Part shown: positions 1 to 5,239 of the stretch, in pieces
How the letters are laid out: each line of letters opens with the position of its first letter
Numbering within the stretch: position 1 is the stretch's first letter
NCBI GenBank assembly: GCA_030611115.1
Contig: JAUWQK010000034.1
Span: 1-9,519 of the forward strand
Direction of reading: 5' to 3'
DNA: 9,519 bases
Source of the DNA: Deltaproteobacteria bacterium
Lineage (GTDB): Bacteria; Desulfobacterota; Desulfobacteria; Desulfobacterales; ETH-SRB1
Notes under the pieces: generated by a model
Told to the model about the DNA's origin: nothing
The model's database searches: none
What the model saw: the letters and a program-made list of their open reading frames with translations, nothing else
Made by a program: the position numbers and the translations under genes

Positions 1-1
1 A

Positions 2-871
2 CGCATAGCTGATATTATCCTGCTGTTGCCGCTGCCAAAAAGGTTAATATCGGGCTTTTATCCTATTCCGGAGATAAAGGTTAAGAGTAAAAAAGACCAC
101 CTCATTATAATCGGCTTCGGAGTCAATGGTAGAAATGTAGCACGAGCCGCACGGCTGTCAGGTATTCCCTACGCAGTCATTGAAATGAACCCGGAAACAG
201 TAAAGAGCGAACAGGCAAAGGGCGAGCCGATTTATTATGGTGATTCAACTCAGGAGGTCGTACTTCAGCGCGCAAACATCAAAGATGCCAGAATTGTTGT
301 AACTGCTATTAATGATCCCGCGGCAACCCGTAGAATTACCGAAATCATTCGGAGACTTAATCAAAAGGTTCATTTGATTGTACGGACACGTTATTTCCAG
401 GAGATGAAACCTCTGTATGAATTAGGAGCCAACGAGGTTATTCCGGAAGAATTTGAGACATCAATGGAGATCTTTACGAGGGTTTTGGCTAAATATCTTA
501 TACCCAGAGATGAAATCGAGAGGCTGGTCACTGAGGTGCGAGCAGATGGTTATAAGATGTTTCGAAGCCTTTCCAGGGTGTCGGCATCTTTTTCCGATTT
601 AAAACTACACCTTCATGATGTCGAAATCAGCACGTTTCGGATCTCGCAAGGATCACTGCTGATTGGGAAAACCCTTGCTCAGATCGAGTTAAGAGGGCGT
701 TATGGGATTTCTGCAGTGGCAATACGACGGGATTCACAGATATTGGCCAACCCGGGTGCAGACATGGTCCTTCAATCCAACGATGTGCTTTTTGTCCTTG
801 GATCTTCTGAAAAAATATCAGAAGCTATTAACGCATTTTCATCTTCAAACAAAAGGAATGAAGGGTCATGA
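2..871 (+). CDS. KefB-like cation:proton antiporter, C-terminal RCK part (5' truncated)
   Basis: The reading frame is open to the left edge of the window, so this is the last 289 residues of a longer protein rather than a gene starting at the TTG at 26. The first dozen residues are hydrophobic and look like the end of the membrane domain. A Rossmann-type RCK_N (TrkA-N) domain follows, with the nucleotide-binding motif GFGVNG at residues 38-43 of the visible part and an acidic residue at the end of the second strand (YAVIEMNPE). An RCK_C (TrkA-C) domain fills the last 80 or so residues (GSLLIGKTLAQIELRGRYG through SNDVLFVLGS). In CPA2 antiporters the membrane domain exchanges K+ or Na+ for H+ and the cytosolic RCK domains gate it in response to nucleotides. 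The order membrane end, RCK_N, RCK_C fits KefB-like proteins better than free TrkA. The ion specificity cannot be told from this part. Confidence 0.85.
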   Translation, partial: RIADIILLLPLPKRLISGFYPIPEIKVKSKKDHLIIIGFGVNGRNVARAARLSGIPYAVIEMNPETVKSEQAKGEPIYYGDSTQEVVLQRANIKDARIVVTAINDPAATRRITEIIRRLNQKVHLIVRTRYFQEMKPLYELGANEVIPEEFETSMEIFTRVLAKYLIPRDEIERLVTEVRADGYKMFRSLSRVSASFSDLKLHLHDVEISTFRISQGSLLIGKTLAQIELRGRYGISAVAIRRDSQILANPGADMVLQSNDVLFVLGSSEKISEAINAFSSSNKRNEGS

Positions 872-945
872 CGGGGCTACGTCATTTAAGCTGATAACCT
901 GCTGACTTAACGAGAATTGTTTACTTATGGGATTTTCTATAAATT

Positions 946-1101
946 CGAAGCACGAAACACGAAATCCGAAACAAATACGAATGACCAAAATCAAAAATTC
1001 TAAACGTGCAGATATTGGATAACTGTCTGAAATGTTTTGGTCATTTGATATTCGAAATTAGATATTGTTTCGAGTTTCGAGTTTCGGATTTCGGATTTTG
1101 A
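946..1101. repeat. Inverted-repeat element with 7-bp tandem units in both arms
   Basis: The left arm has four 7-bp units (CGAAGCA, CGAAACA, CGAAATC, CGAAACA at 946-973). The right arm has five complementary-type units (GTTTCGA, GTTTCGA, GTTTCGG, ATTTCGG, ATTTTGA at 1067-1101). Nearer the centre, ATGACCAAAA (981-990) is exactly complementary to TTTTGGTCAT (1035-1044). The whole could fold into a long imperfect hairpin around a loop of about 44 bases. It has no coding capacity. It accounts for most of the 346-base gene-free stretch 872-1217. I see nothing recognisable in 872-945, and the remainder (1102-1217) is the upstream region of the next gene. It looks like a non-autonomous interspersed repeat, which is an inference because only one copy lies in the window. 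Confidence 0.75.
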
Positions 1102-1186
1102 AGTCCCCAGAAACTCCTAATATTAAAGCTTTAGCACCGACTTTAACGTTTTCCTGCATATGAGGGGAATGCGGGAGGTGCTATCT

Positions 1187-1192
1187 TATAAT
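1187..1192 (+). promoter_or_regulatory. Candidate -10 box for the UPF0158 gene
   Basis: A perfect TATAAT lies 25 bases before the ATG at 1218. No convincing -35 hexamer sits 16-18 bases upstream (the region there is G-rich), so if this is a promoter it is either weak or activator-dependent. A start near 1199 would leave a leader of about 20 bases carrying the ribosome-binding site GGTGAG. Confidence 0.35.
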
Positions 1193-1217
1193 ATCTACGC
1201 TGGAAGGATGGTGAGAG

Positions 1218-1628
1218 ATGAAAAAGATTAAGCTCTTTATAGATCCTATTCTTTATTACATGGAAGATAGTTCCGTGTTTGCGGGTTCACATTATATTGA
1301 TTTATTCGAAGGAAAAGTTATATCGCCGGATGTTGATGATATTAGCCATGAAGATGTGGAGAATGAAGACAGATATTTTTACATTGAACCAATTACAAGT
1401 CATGAAGGCTATGAGATAATGCAGGATTTTGCTGCATTAGAGGAATCAGATGAAATAAGAAGTCGTATGTTTGATGTACTTGAGCGAAAGAAGCCATTCC
1501 TGAACTTCAAAAATGCTATAGCGGATTATCCGGATGTAGAAAAGAAATTTTATGAGTATAAAGACAATAGATTAAAGGAGATTCTCAAAGACCGCCTTGC
1601 TGAACGCGGTTATGAATTAGAAAAATAA
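1218..1628 (+). CDS. UPF0158 family protein
   Basis: This is a 136-aa soluble acidic protein without signal peptide or membrane segment. It resembles the uncharacterised UPF0158 family. Recognisable traits are an N-terminal stretch in which aromatic residues precede a short extended region (DRYFYIEPITS, about residues 51-61), the conserved block in which a Tyr-containing helix leads to M-x-DF (YEIMQDFAALEE, 65-76), the phrase RSRMFDVLERKKPFLNFKNA (81-100), and a C-terminal helix rich in charge with an aromatic YEYK. The start is supported by GGTGAG seven bases before the ATG. Function is unknown for the family. The gene is AT-rich (22 G+C in the 60 bases 1381-1440), unlike the following GC-rich gene. 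It is separated from that gene by 57 bases with no clear terminator, so the two might be co-transcribed. Confidence 0.65.
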   Translation: MKKIKLFIDPILYYMEDSSVFAGSHYIDLFEGKVISPDVDDISHEDVENEDRYFYIEPITSHEGYEIMQDFAALEESDEIRSRMFDVLERKKPFLNFKNAIADYPDVEKKFYEYKDNRLKEILKDRLAERGYELEK

Positions 1629-1685
1629 ATCTTTCAAAATCGCTCAGCCTGGGTTGGGTGAATTAAGGTAAGGAGGAGTTATATA

Positions 1686-2447
1686 ATGGACCAACCAATT
1701 CGAATAATGCCGTGTTTGGACATGCAGAACGGACGCGTTGTCAAGGGCGTCCACTTTGTGGACATCCGAGACGCAGGTGATCCGGTCGAATGCGCACGAG
1801 CGTATTGTGATAATGGCGCAGACGAACTGGCGCTGCTGGATATCACGGCTACAGTGGAAGGTAGAGCCACCATGCTCGACATAGTCAAACGCGTAGCCGA
1901 AGTCACGACGGTGCCATTTACCGTTGGCGGAGGGATTTCTGATGTGAAATCGGCAGAGCTGGTGTTAAACGCCGGCGCAAACAAGGTGTCGACCAGCAGC
2001 GCCGCCTTTCGGAAGCCTGAACTGGTCGCAGAACTGGTCAAAGCGCTCGGCGCCGATAAGGTGACGGTAGCCATTGACGTGGATCAGAACGAGGCCATGC
2101 CCTCAGGCTATGAAGTCTATATCGATGGGGGACGGACAGCCACCGGCTCGGATGCTGTCGAATGGGCAAAGCGTATTGACGGCTACGGTATTCCGGTTAT
2201 TTTGCCTACCAGCAAAGCAGGCGACGGCGCGCAGACCGGTTATGATCTGCCGGTGATCAGGGCCATCAAGGAAGTGGTCTCGGCCGACGTGGTGGCCTCC
2301 GGTGGCGCAGGGAAACTGGAGCATTTCTATGAGGCGGTCCAAGCGGGCGCTACAGTTTTGCTTGCCGCTTCGATGTTTCATTTTGGGATCATTGGGATTG
2401 GCGAGTTAAAGGACTACCTCCGGGGCCGAGGTGTTACTATCCGCTGA
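1686..2447 (+). CDS. hisF: Divergent HisF-type cyclase (imidazole glycerol phosphate synthase subunit-like)
   Basis: The 253-aa protein is a full-length HisF (beta/alpha)8 barrel. In histidine biosynthesis HisF joins ammonia, supplied by HisH, to PRFAR, giving imidazole glycerol phosphate and AICAR. The opening PCLDMQNGRVVKGVHF carries the catalytic Asp (D12) and the phosphate-handling Lys (K20). TVGGGI (79-84), AIDVD with the second catalytic Asp (D131), and ASGGAG (204-209) with LEHFYEA and AASMFHF are also present. Compared from memory with Thermotoga HisF, ammonia-gate residues R5, E46 and K99 are kept (R6, E47, K100), but the gate Glu167 is V171. The usual TS-x-DRDGT loop reads TSKAGDGA, keeping D180 but losing an Asp and a Thr. 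It has a strong ribosome-binding site (AAGGAGGAG) ahead of the ATG. No hisH or other his gene is adjacent. It could be a functional HisF or a paralogue with another role. Base composition stands out from its neighbours. Confidence 0.8.
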   Translation: MDQPIRIMPCLDMQNGRVVKGVHFVDIRDAGDPVECARAYCDNGADELALLDITATVEGRATMLDIVKRVAEVTTVPFTVGGGISDVKSAELVLNAGANKVSTSSAAFRKPELVAELVKALGADKVTVAIDVDQNEAMPSGYEVYIDGGRTATGSDAVEWAKRIDGYGIPVILPTSKAGDGAQTGYDLPVIRAIKEVVSADVVASGGAGKLEHFYEAVQAGATVLLAASMFHFGIIGIGELKDYLRGRGVTIR

Positions 2448-2490
2448 AGCTTCCAGTGTGACGGGTTGAGATTTCCGTGAACGCTTACAG

Positions 2491-2525
2491 ACTCCCCATC
2501 AACTGGCTCAAGCGGATGTGGGAGT
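2491..2525. terminator. Possible hairpin between convergent hisF-like and editing-domain genes
   Basis: ACTCCC-CATC (2491-2500) can pair with GATG-T-GGGAGT (2515-2525), a ten-base-pair stem with one bulge and a 14-base loop. It sits in the 86-base gap where two genes converge, which suits a bidirectional terminator. Only three T residues follow on the plus strand and there is no long T run on either side, so it may be rho-assisted or merely coincidental. Confidence 0.35.
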
Positions 2526-2533
2526 TTGGCGGG

Positions 2534-2941
2534 CTAAAATTCCTTGTAAATTCTTGCCAAAGGATGACCGGGAGCTTTTATCTCAAGATCCAAAAAATAA
2601 CCATAGGGTGTTTGAACAATAGAATAGCCTGCTTTTTCCAGCCGTTCCCGTGTACGGTCTAATAATTCCTGCGCCTTTATTGCTTCAGCCTTTTCTTCTC
2701 CCAGATGCGTGAAAGAATGAAGAACGATATTTTCTGTTTCCCATTTGCGGGCCAGCCACTTTGAGTTTTTTACCAGCTTTGTCTCAGCAGAGCTGCCGTC
2801 TTCAACATCCCTGGGTTCTATGTGAATGAAAGCCACTACAGTATTATCGTTTTCAGCAGGTTTGGCATCCGGAGCATTTTCAAGGGTTTTTATGGCCGGA
2901 GTCCAGTTAAAATTATTGCAAAACCAGAATAATACACGCAT
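2534..2941 (-). CDS. Stand-alone archaeal-type threonyl-tRNA synthetase editing domain
   Basis: The 135-aa protein matches the N-terminal editing domain of archaeal ThrRS (tRNA-Thr_ED, a D-aminoacyl-tRNA deacylase fold), here without any synthetase body. Family traits are the opening strand MRVLFWFCNN, the central strand NTVVAFIHIE (33-42), SFTHLGEE with the conserved His (H79), the helix preceding GYSIVQTPYGYF (105-116), and GHPLAR (125-130). In archaea this domain hydrolyses Ser mis-attached to tRNA-Thr. A free-standing copy would act in trans. From memory of the Pyrococcus domain, the lysine after GYY and the glutamate after HPLA help catalysis or binding. Here these positions are L117 and R130, so activity or specificity may differ. 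An AAAGGA site lies about ten bases before the ATG. The gene is divergent from trmO, with a candidate promoter in the 161-base gap. It ends against the GC-rich patch. Confidence 0.8.
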   Translation of the reverse strand: MRVLFWFCNNFNWTPAIKTLENAPDAKPAENDNTVVAFIHIEPRDVEDGSSAETKLVKNSKWLARKWETENIVLHSFTHLGEEKAEAIKAQELLDRTRERLEKAGYSIVQTPYGYFLDLEIKAPGHPLARIYKEF

Positions 2942-2977
2942 AAATAAAAAATCCTTTCAAAATTTATTTAGTCCTTA

Positions 2978-3008
2978 ACCCCTATAGTATTGATAGGAAA
3001 TAGGGGGT
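2978..3008 (-). promoter_or_regulatory. Leader hairpin upstream of the editing-domain gene
   Basis: ACCCCTAT (2978-2985) pairs with ATAGGGGGT (3000-3008) apart from one bulged G, leaving a 14-base loop. It would lie at the very 5' end of the transcript from the candidate promoter at 3022-3050. It has no T run after it on the minus strand, so it is more likely to affect stability or access than to act as an attenuator. I do not recognise a known riboswitch or T-box: the usual T-box conserved loop is not visible. Confidence 0.3.
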
Positions 3009-3021
3009 GCTCAACTTAGGT

Positions 3022-3050
3022 AATATAAAATCACAGAAAAATTATTTCAA
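3022..3050 (-). promoter_or_regulatory. Candidate sigma-70 promoter for the editing-domain gene
   Basis: Read on the minus strand, TTGAAA (3050-3045) and TATATT (3027-3022) are separated by exactly 17 bases, each one mismatch from consensus. Transcription would begin near 3015 and give a leader of about 74 bases before the ATG at 2941. The prediction rests on sequence alone. Confidence 0.5.
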
Positions 3051-3102
3051 CTTCTTTCTATTTTTAATTTGTGTTATGAATTTTTAGGAGTAAGGGTGAA
3101 GA

Positions 3103-3519
3103 ATGAAAGATTCCTTTCAAATTTTTCCGGTAGGCATTATTATAAAACAGAATGGAAATTCAGTTATAAAAATTTATGATAAATATATTGATGCGCTTTT
3201 AGGCCTGGATCAATTTTCACATATACAGGTGTTTTACTGGCTTCATAAAAATGACACCCCTTCTAAAAGAAATATCCTTCGTGTACATCCCAGAGGGAAA
3301 GAATCAAATCCTATAACCGGTGTGTTTGCCACCCATTCTTCTGTTAGGCCCAATCTTATTGCTTTTTCGACATGCAAAATTTTATCGATTGAAGAAAATT
3401 TTATTAAAGTTGATACCATTGATGCGTTTGATGAAACACCGGTAATTGACATAAAAGCATATCTTTCGCCAGGTTATTCCAAAGAAGAGATAATAACTCC
3501 CGACTGGGTGAGAAGATAA
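3103..3519 (+). CDS. trmO: TrmO-family tRNA (t6A37) N6-methyltransferase, short form
   Basis: The 138-aa protein is a TrmO/YaeB/TsaA-family (UPF0066) beta-barrel methyltransferase, which uses S-adenosylmethionine to methylate N6-threonylcarbamoyladenosine at position 37 of tRNA. In E. coli the known target is tRNA-Thr. Signature blocks are FPVGII (8-13), DALLGLDQFSHIQVFYWLHK (30-49), RVHPRG (60-65), GVFATHSSVRPNLI (73-86) and DAFDETPVIDIKAYLSPGYS (107-126). The family's usual RSP-x-RPN motif is altered to HSSVRPN, while the RPN core is kept. It is the minimal barrel, much shorter than E. coli TrmO (about 235 aa), lacking the C-terminal extension. Possible ribosome-binding sequences are AGGAG and GGGTGA just before the ATG. 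The gene is very AT-rich (15 G+C in 3361-3420). It lies divergently beside the ThrRS editing domain, and a 39-base gap separates it from the next gene, suggesting one transcript. Confidence 0.88.
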   Translation: MKDSFQIFPVGIIIKQNGNSVIKIYDKYIDALLGLDQFSHIQVFYWLHKNDTPSKRNILRVHPRGKESNPITGVFATHSSVRPNLIAFSTCKILSIEENFIKVDTIDAFDETPVIDIKAYLSPGYSKEEIITPDWVRR

Positions 3520-3558
3520 TAAAATAAAAAAACTTTATATCTAATCAGGAGGTCCAAC

Positions 3559-3924
3559 ATGTCAAAACAAATTTCTTTTTCCAAGTATGAACAAAAAGTT
3601 CTTCCCAACTTCCGACAAAAAATTAGTCAGGCGGAATCTACCGAGGATGTAAAAAAGTTTTTTGTCTATACTGTCCAAGAATTATTAGAAAGTATTTTAC
3701 CTGAAAAATTTGGCTTTGAATATGAAGACGTAGCATTAATGCCAAGCAAAGAGCCATATTATCTTTTGAGCAAACAGCTTGTTTCTTCCAATGAATTTAA
3801 GTCTGTTTGGAATGACTCGGATTTGCCTCGTTTGCTTTCCCGATTAGCGAAAACCGCGGTGCATAGATATAAGCATCTTAAAAAGCGACCGGAAAAAACC
3901 GAGGCTAAAATTAGAATGAAGTAG
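3559..3924 (+). CDS. Unrecognised 121-aa protein, likely co-transcribed with trmO
   Basis: I do not recognise this protein. It has a strong ribosome-binding site (CAGGAGGT, seven bases before the ATG), so it is very probably translated. It is predicted soluble and mostly helical, with no signal peptide, membrane span or cysteine. The N-terminal half has a helical stretch (FRQKISQAESTEDVKKFFVY, 18-37) leading to LLESILPEKFGFEYEDVALM. The middle contains P-x-YYLLSKQL (66-73). The C-terminal 30 residues are basic (HRYKHLKKRPEKTEAKIRMK), the sort of tail that often binds nucleic acid, which is only inference. It follows trmO by 39 bases with no terminator, and its last 14 bases overlap the end of the convergent rtcA. 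Neighbours suggest an RNA-related role, but nothing in the protein proves it. Confidence 0.75.
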   Translation: MSKQISFSKYEQKVLPNFRQKISQAESTEDVKKFFVYTVQELLESILPEKFGFEYEDVALMPSKEPYYLLSKQLVSSNEFKSVWNDSDLPRLLSRLAKTAVHRYKHLKKRPEKTEAKIRMK

Positions 3925-4930
3925 AAATGCTCCAGACATCTTCGCTGGTTTGATTTATATTTATATTAATATCCAAAAAAAGCTTAATTACATCGGAATT
4001 TGTCCTTGTATGCAGAGTAGGCTTTAGCGTTGTGTAAGATCCGCCTTCTGACAGCGCTAAAGGCAATAAGAGCTGATCCGCCAGATATTTGCCGACAGGG
4101 ACTCCGGCTTCCAGATAGCGAATGGCTGCATTGGCGGCAATTTTTGCCACATCTTCCGCCCTCACGCCTTTTTTGCCAAAACCGGTAAATATTTCTGTAA
4201 TATGTTTGCTTTTAATTTCAATGCAGACTATGTTGCCGGGCCCCATGTCGGCAGGTTGTTCAATAACTTGGAGACATCCTTTATTCCATCCCAGCTTTTG
4301 TTCAATTACTCCGAGTTCCCTTTCGGCAATATGACGCGGCAGACCGGCAACAACGGCCTTAGCGCGATATTCACTAATTTCCCCACGCTTATTGATATGA
4401 AATGTCCGAAGTTTGTCAGCAGGCTGGATTGTTATATTCAGTCTGCCGCCTCCTTTGGGATAGTACCCTGGACGTTCCAGTTGGGCATTGATTTTCGGCC
4501 CCATGCTGTTAATCACGGGAATGAAGACCCGCTGTATAAAGTCAAAAGGGGGCGCAAAAGGGTTATGCGTGCCTCCCTCGAGTATTAATGTCGATGGCCC
4601 TTTTGCTATCATCAAAGCAGGAAGTATGGTTTGCAGCACAAGGGTTGTGCTTCCTGCTGTGCCTATGTCAAAGCGATAATTGCCTGGGGCTATGTCCGCA
4701 GGAATAAATGTCAATTCCTGATGCCCCTGTTTTGCTCCTTGAACTTTGGCTTTGCCGATTTGGGCAGCAGCATTTACGCACACAAGGTGCTGTGGCCTGA
4801 GCCCGGGTTTTTTCCTGTGCGCACGAATATTTGTTATTTTAAAAGGGATGCCTAAACATAAAGATAAGGCCAGAGATGTCCTTAATATTTGACCGCCACC
4901 TTCGCCAGCAGATCCGTCAACAATTACCAA
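3911..4930 (-). CDS. rtcA: RNA 3'-terminal phosphate cyclase
   Basis: The 339-aa protein is a full-length RtcA (E. coli RtcA has a near-identical length). It converts an RNA 3'-phosphate to a 2',3'-cyclic phosphate using ATP, through a covalent AMP-histidine intermediate. Visible family blocks are DGSAGEGGGQILRTSLALS (5-23), NIRAHRKKPGLRPQHL (34-49), GTAGSTTLVLQT (90-101), GGTHNPFAPPFD (119-130), RPGYYPKGGG (153-162), and ADQLLLPLALSEGG followed by the probable adenylated His at 307 (LHTRTN). The start is TTG at 4930-4928, chosen because AAAAAGGAGA lies directly upstream at good spacing and because the protein then begins exactly where the family does. No rtcB or rtcR is in the window, so this is not the classical RtcR-controlled operon. 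It overlaps the convergent small gene by 14 bases and is divergent from recD2 across a repeat-rich spacer. Confidence 0.93.
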   Translation of the reverse strand: MVIVDGSAGEGGGQILRTSLALSLCLGIPFKITNIRAHRKKPGLRPQHLVCVNAAAQIGKAKVQGAKQGHQELTFIPADIAPGNYRFDIGTAGSTTLVLQTILPALMIAKGPSTLILEGGTHNPFAPPFDFIQRVFIPVINSMGPKINAQLERPGYYPKGGGRLNITIQPADKLRTFHINKRGEISEYRAKAVVAGLPRHIAERELGVIEQKLGWNKGCLQVIEQPADMGPGNIVCIEIKSKHITEIFTGFGKKGVRAEDVAKIAANAAIRYLEAGVPVGKYLADQLLLPLALSEGGSYTTLKPTLHTRTNSDVIKLFLDINININQTSEDVWSISTSF

Positions 4931-4978
4931 AATGTCTCCTTTTTACGAGTCCATTAATTTTATTATTCATGATTTATA

Positions 4979-5082
4979 GTAACTACTCAGGGTGTTGGGT
5001 TCAAGGGTTCACGGTTCACGGTTGGCTGCCTCGTTCAATTTTTATCGCTTTCTAACCTTGAACCCTGAACCCGAGTAGTTAC
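4979..5082. repeat. Inverted repeat in the rtcA-recD2 spacer
   Basis: GTAACTACTC (4979-4988) is exactly complementary to GAGTAGTTAC (5073-5082). Next to these ends, GGGTTCAAGG (4997-5006) pairs with CCTTGAACCC (5056-5065), so the element can fold into a cruciform or hairpin. Inside the left half is a short tandem array of the 7-mer GGTTCAC (5006-5012 and 5013-5019, with a variant GGTTCAA at 4998-5004). It occupies part of the 309-base gene-free stretch 4931-5239 and probably forms part of the upstream region of rtcA. Confidence 0.75.
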
Positions 5083-5170
5083 GATTTGTATATCATCAAT
5101 TATAAAAATATTGTATATTGATTATGCATTAATTTTAGCTTTATCAACTATCAAGAAATATGAAGAGATC
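5083..5170. promoter_or_regulatory. AT-rich core between divergent rtcA and recD2
   Basis: This stretch between the inverted repeats is strikingly A+T-rich and is the likeliest place for promoters of both flanking genes. On the minus strand there is a perfect TATAAT (5104-5099) but without a good -35 at 17 bases, and two TTGATA hexamers lie further upstream. On the plus strand no clear pair stands out. I therefore call a promoter-bearing region rather than a defined promoter. Confidence 0.3.
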
Positions 5171-5173
5171 AAG

Positions 5174-5229
5174 GCCAACCAACCGTGAACCGTGAACCGT
5201 GAACCGTGAACCTGACAACCTGAGTAGTT
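5174..5229 (-). repeat. Second, inverted copy of the GGTTCAC element, abutting recD2
   Basis: Four perfect copies of CGTGAAC stand head to tail at 5184-5211, followed by CTGAGTAGTT (5220-5229). Read on the minus strand this repeats the order seen at 4981-5029 (AACTACTCAGG, then GGTTCAC units, then GGTTGG). The pair therefore forms a large outer inverted repeat enclosing about 145 bases. The recD2 ATG lies only ten bases after the end of this copy, so the repeat supplies the immediate recD2 leader. Confidence 0.75.
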
Positions 5230-5239
5230 GCAAGAATCT

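Noticed and set aside
26..28. TTG at 26 as a true start of a free RCK/TrkA protein
   Set aside because: The frame is open to the window edge with hydrophobic residues before it, and there is no ribosome-binding site, so a truncated antiporter is the simpler reading.
1679..2074. Long open frame on the minus strand opposite the hisF-like gene
   Set aside because: It is a shadow in a GC-rich gene: rich in Ser, Thr and Ala with no recognisable motif, while the plus strand has clear HisF blocks and a strong ribosome-binding site.
2477..2662. 61-aa plus-strand frame after the hisF-like gene as a transposase remnant
   Set aside because: Most of it lies opposite the editing-domain gene, and the short phrase LPINWLKRMWEFGG could not be tied to any known family.
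4202..4588. Plus-strand open frames inside rtcA
   Set aside because: They lie fully within the conserved cyclase, show no family motif or ribosome-binding site, and change frame against conserved RtcA blocks.
5184..5211. Four identical 7-bp repeats as a possible CRISPR array
   Set aside because: The units are contiguous with no spacers and far too short, no cas gene is near, and the same module recurs in inverted orientation at 4981.
5228..5239. TTG at 5228 as the recD2 start
   Set aside because: It falls in the repeat, has no ribosome-binding site, and adds four residues not typical of RecD2. The ATG at 5240 gives the usual N-terminus.
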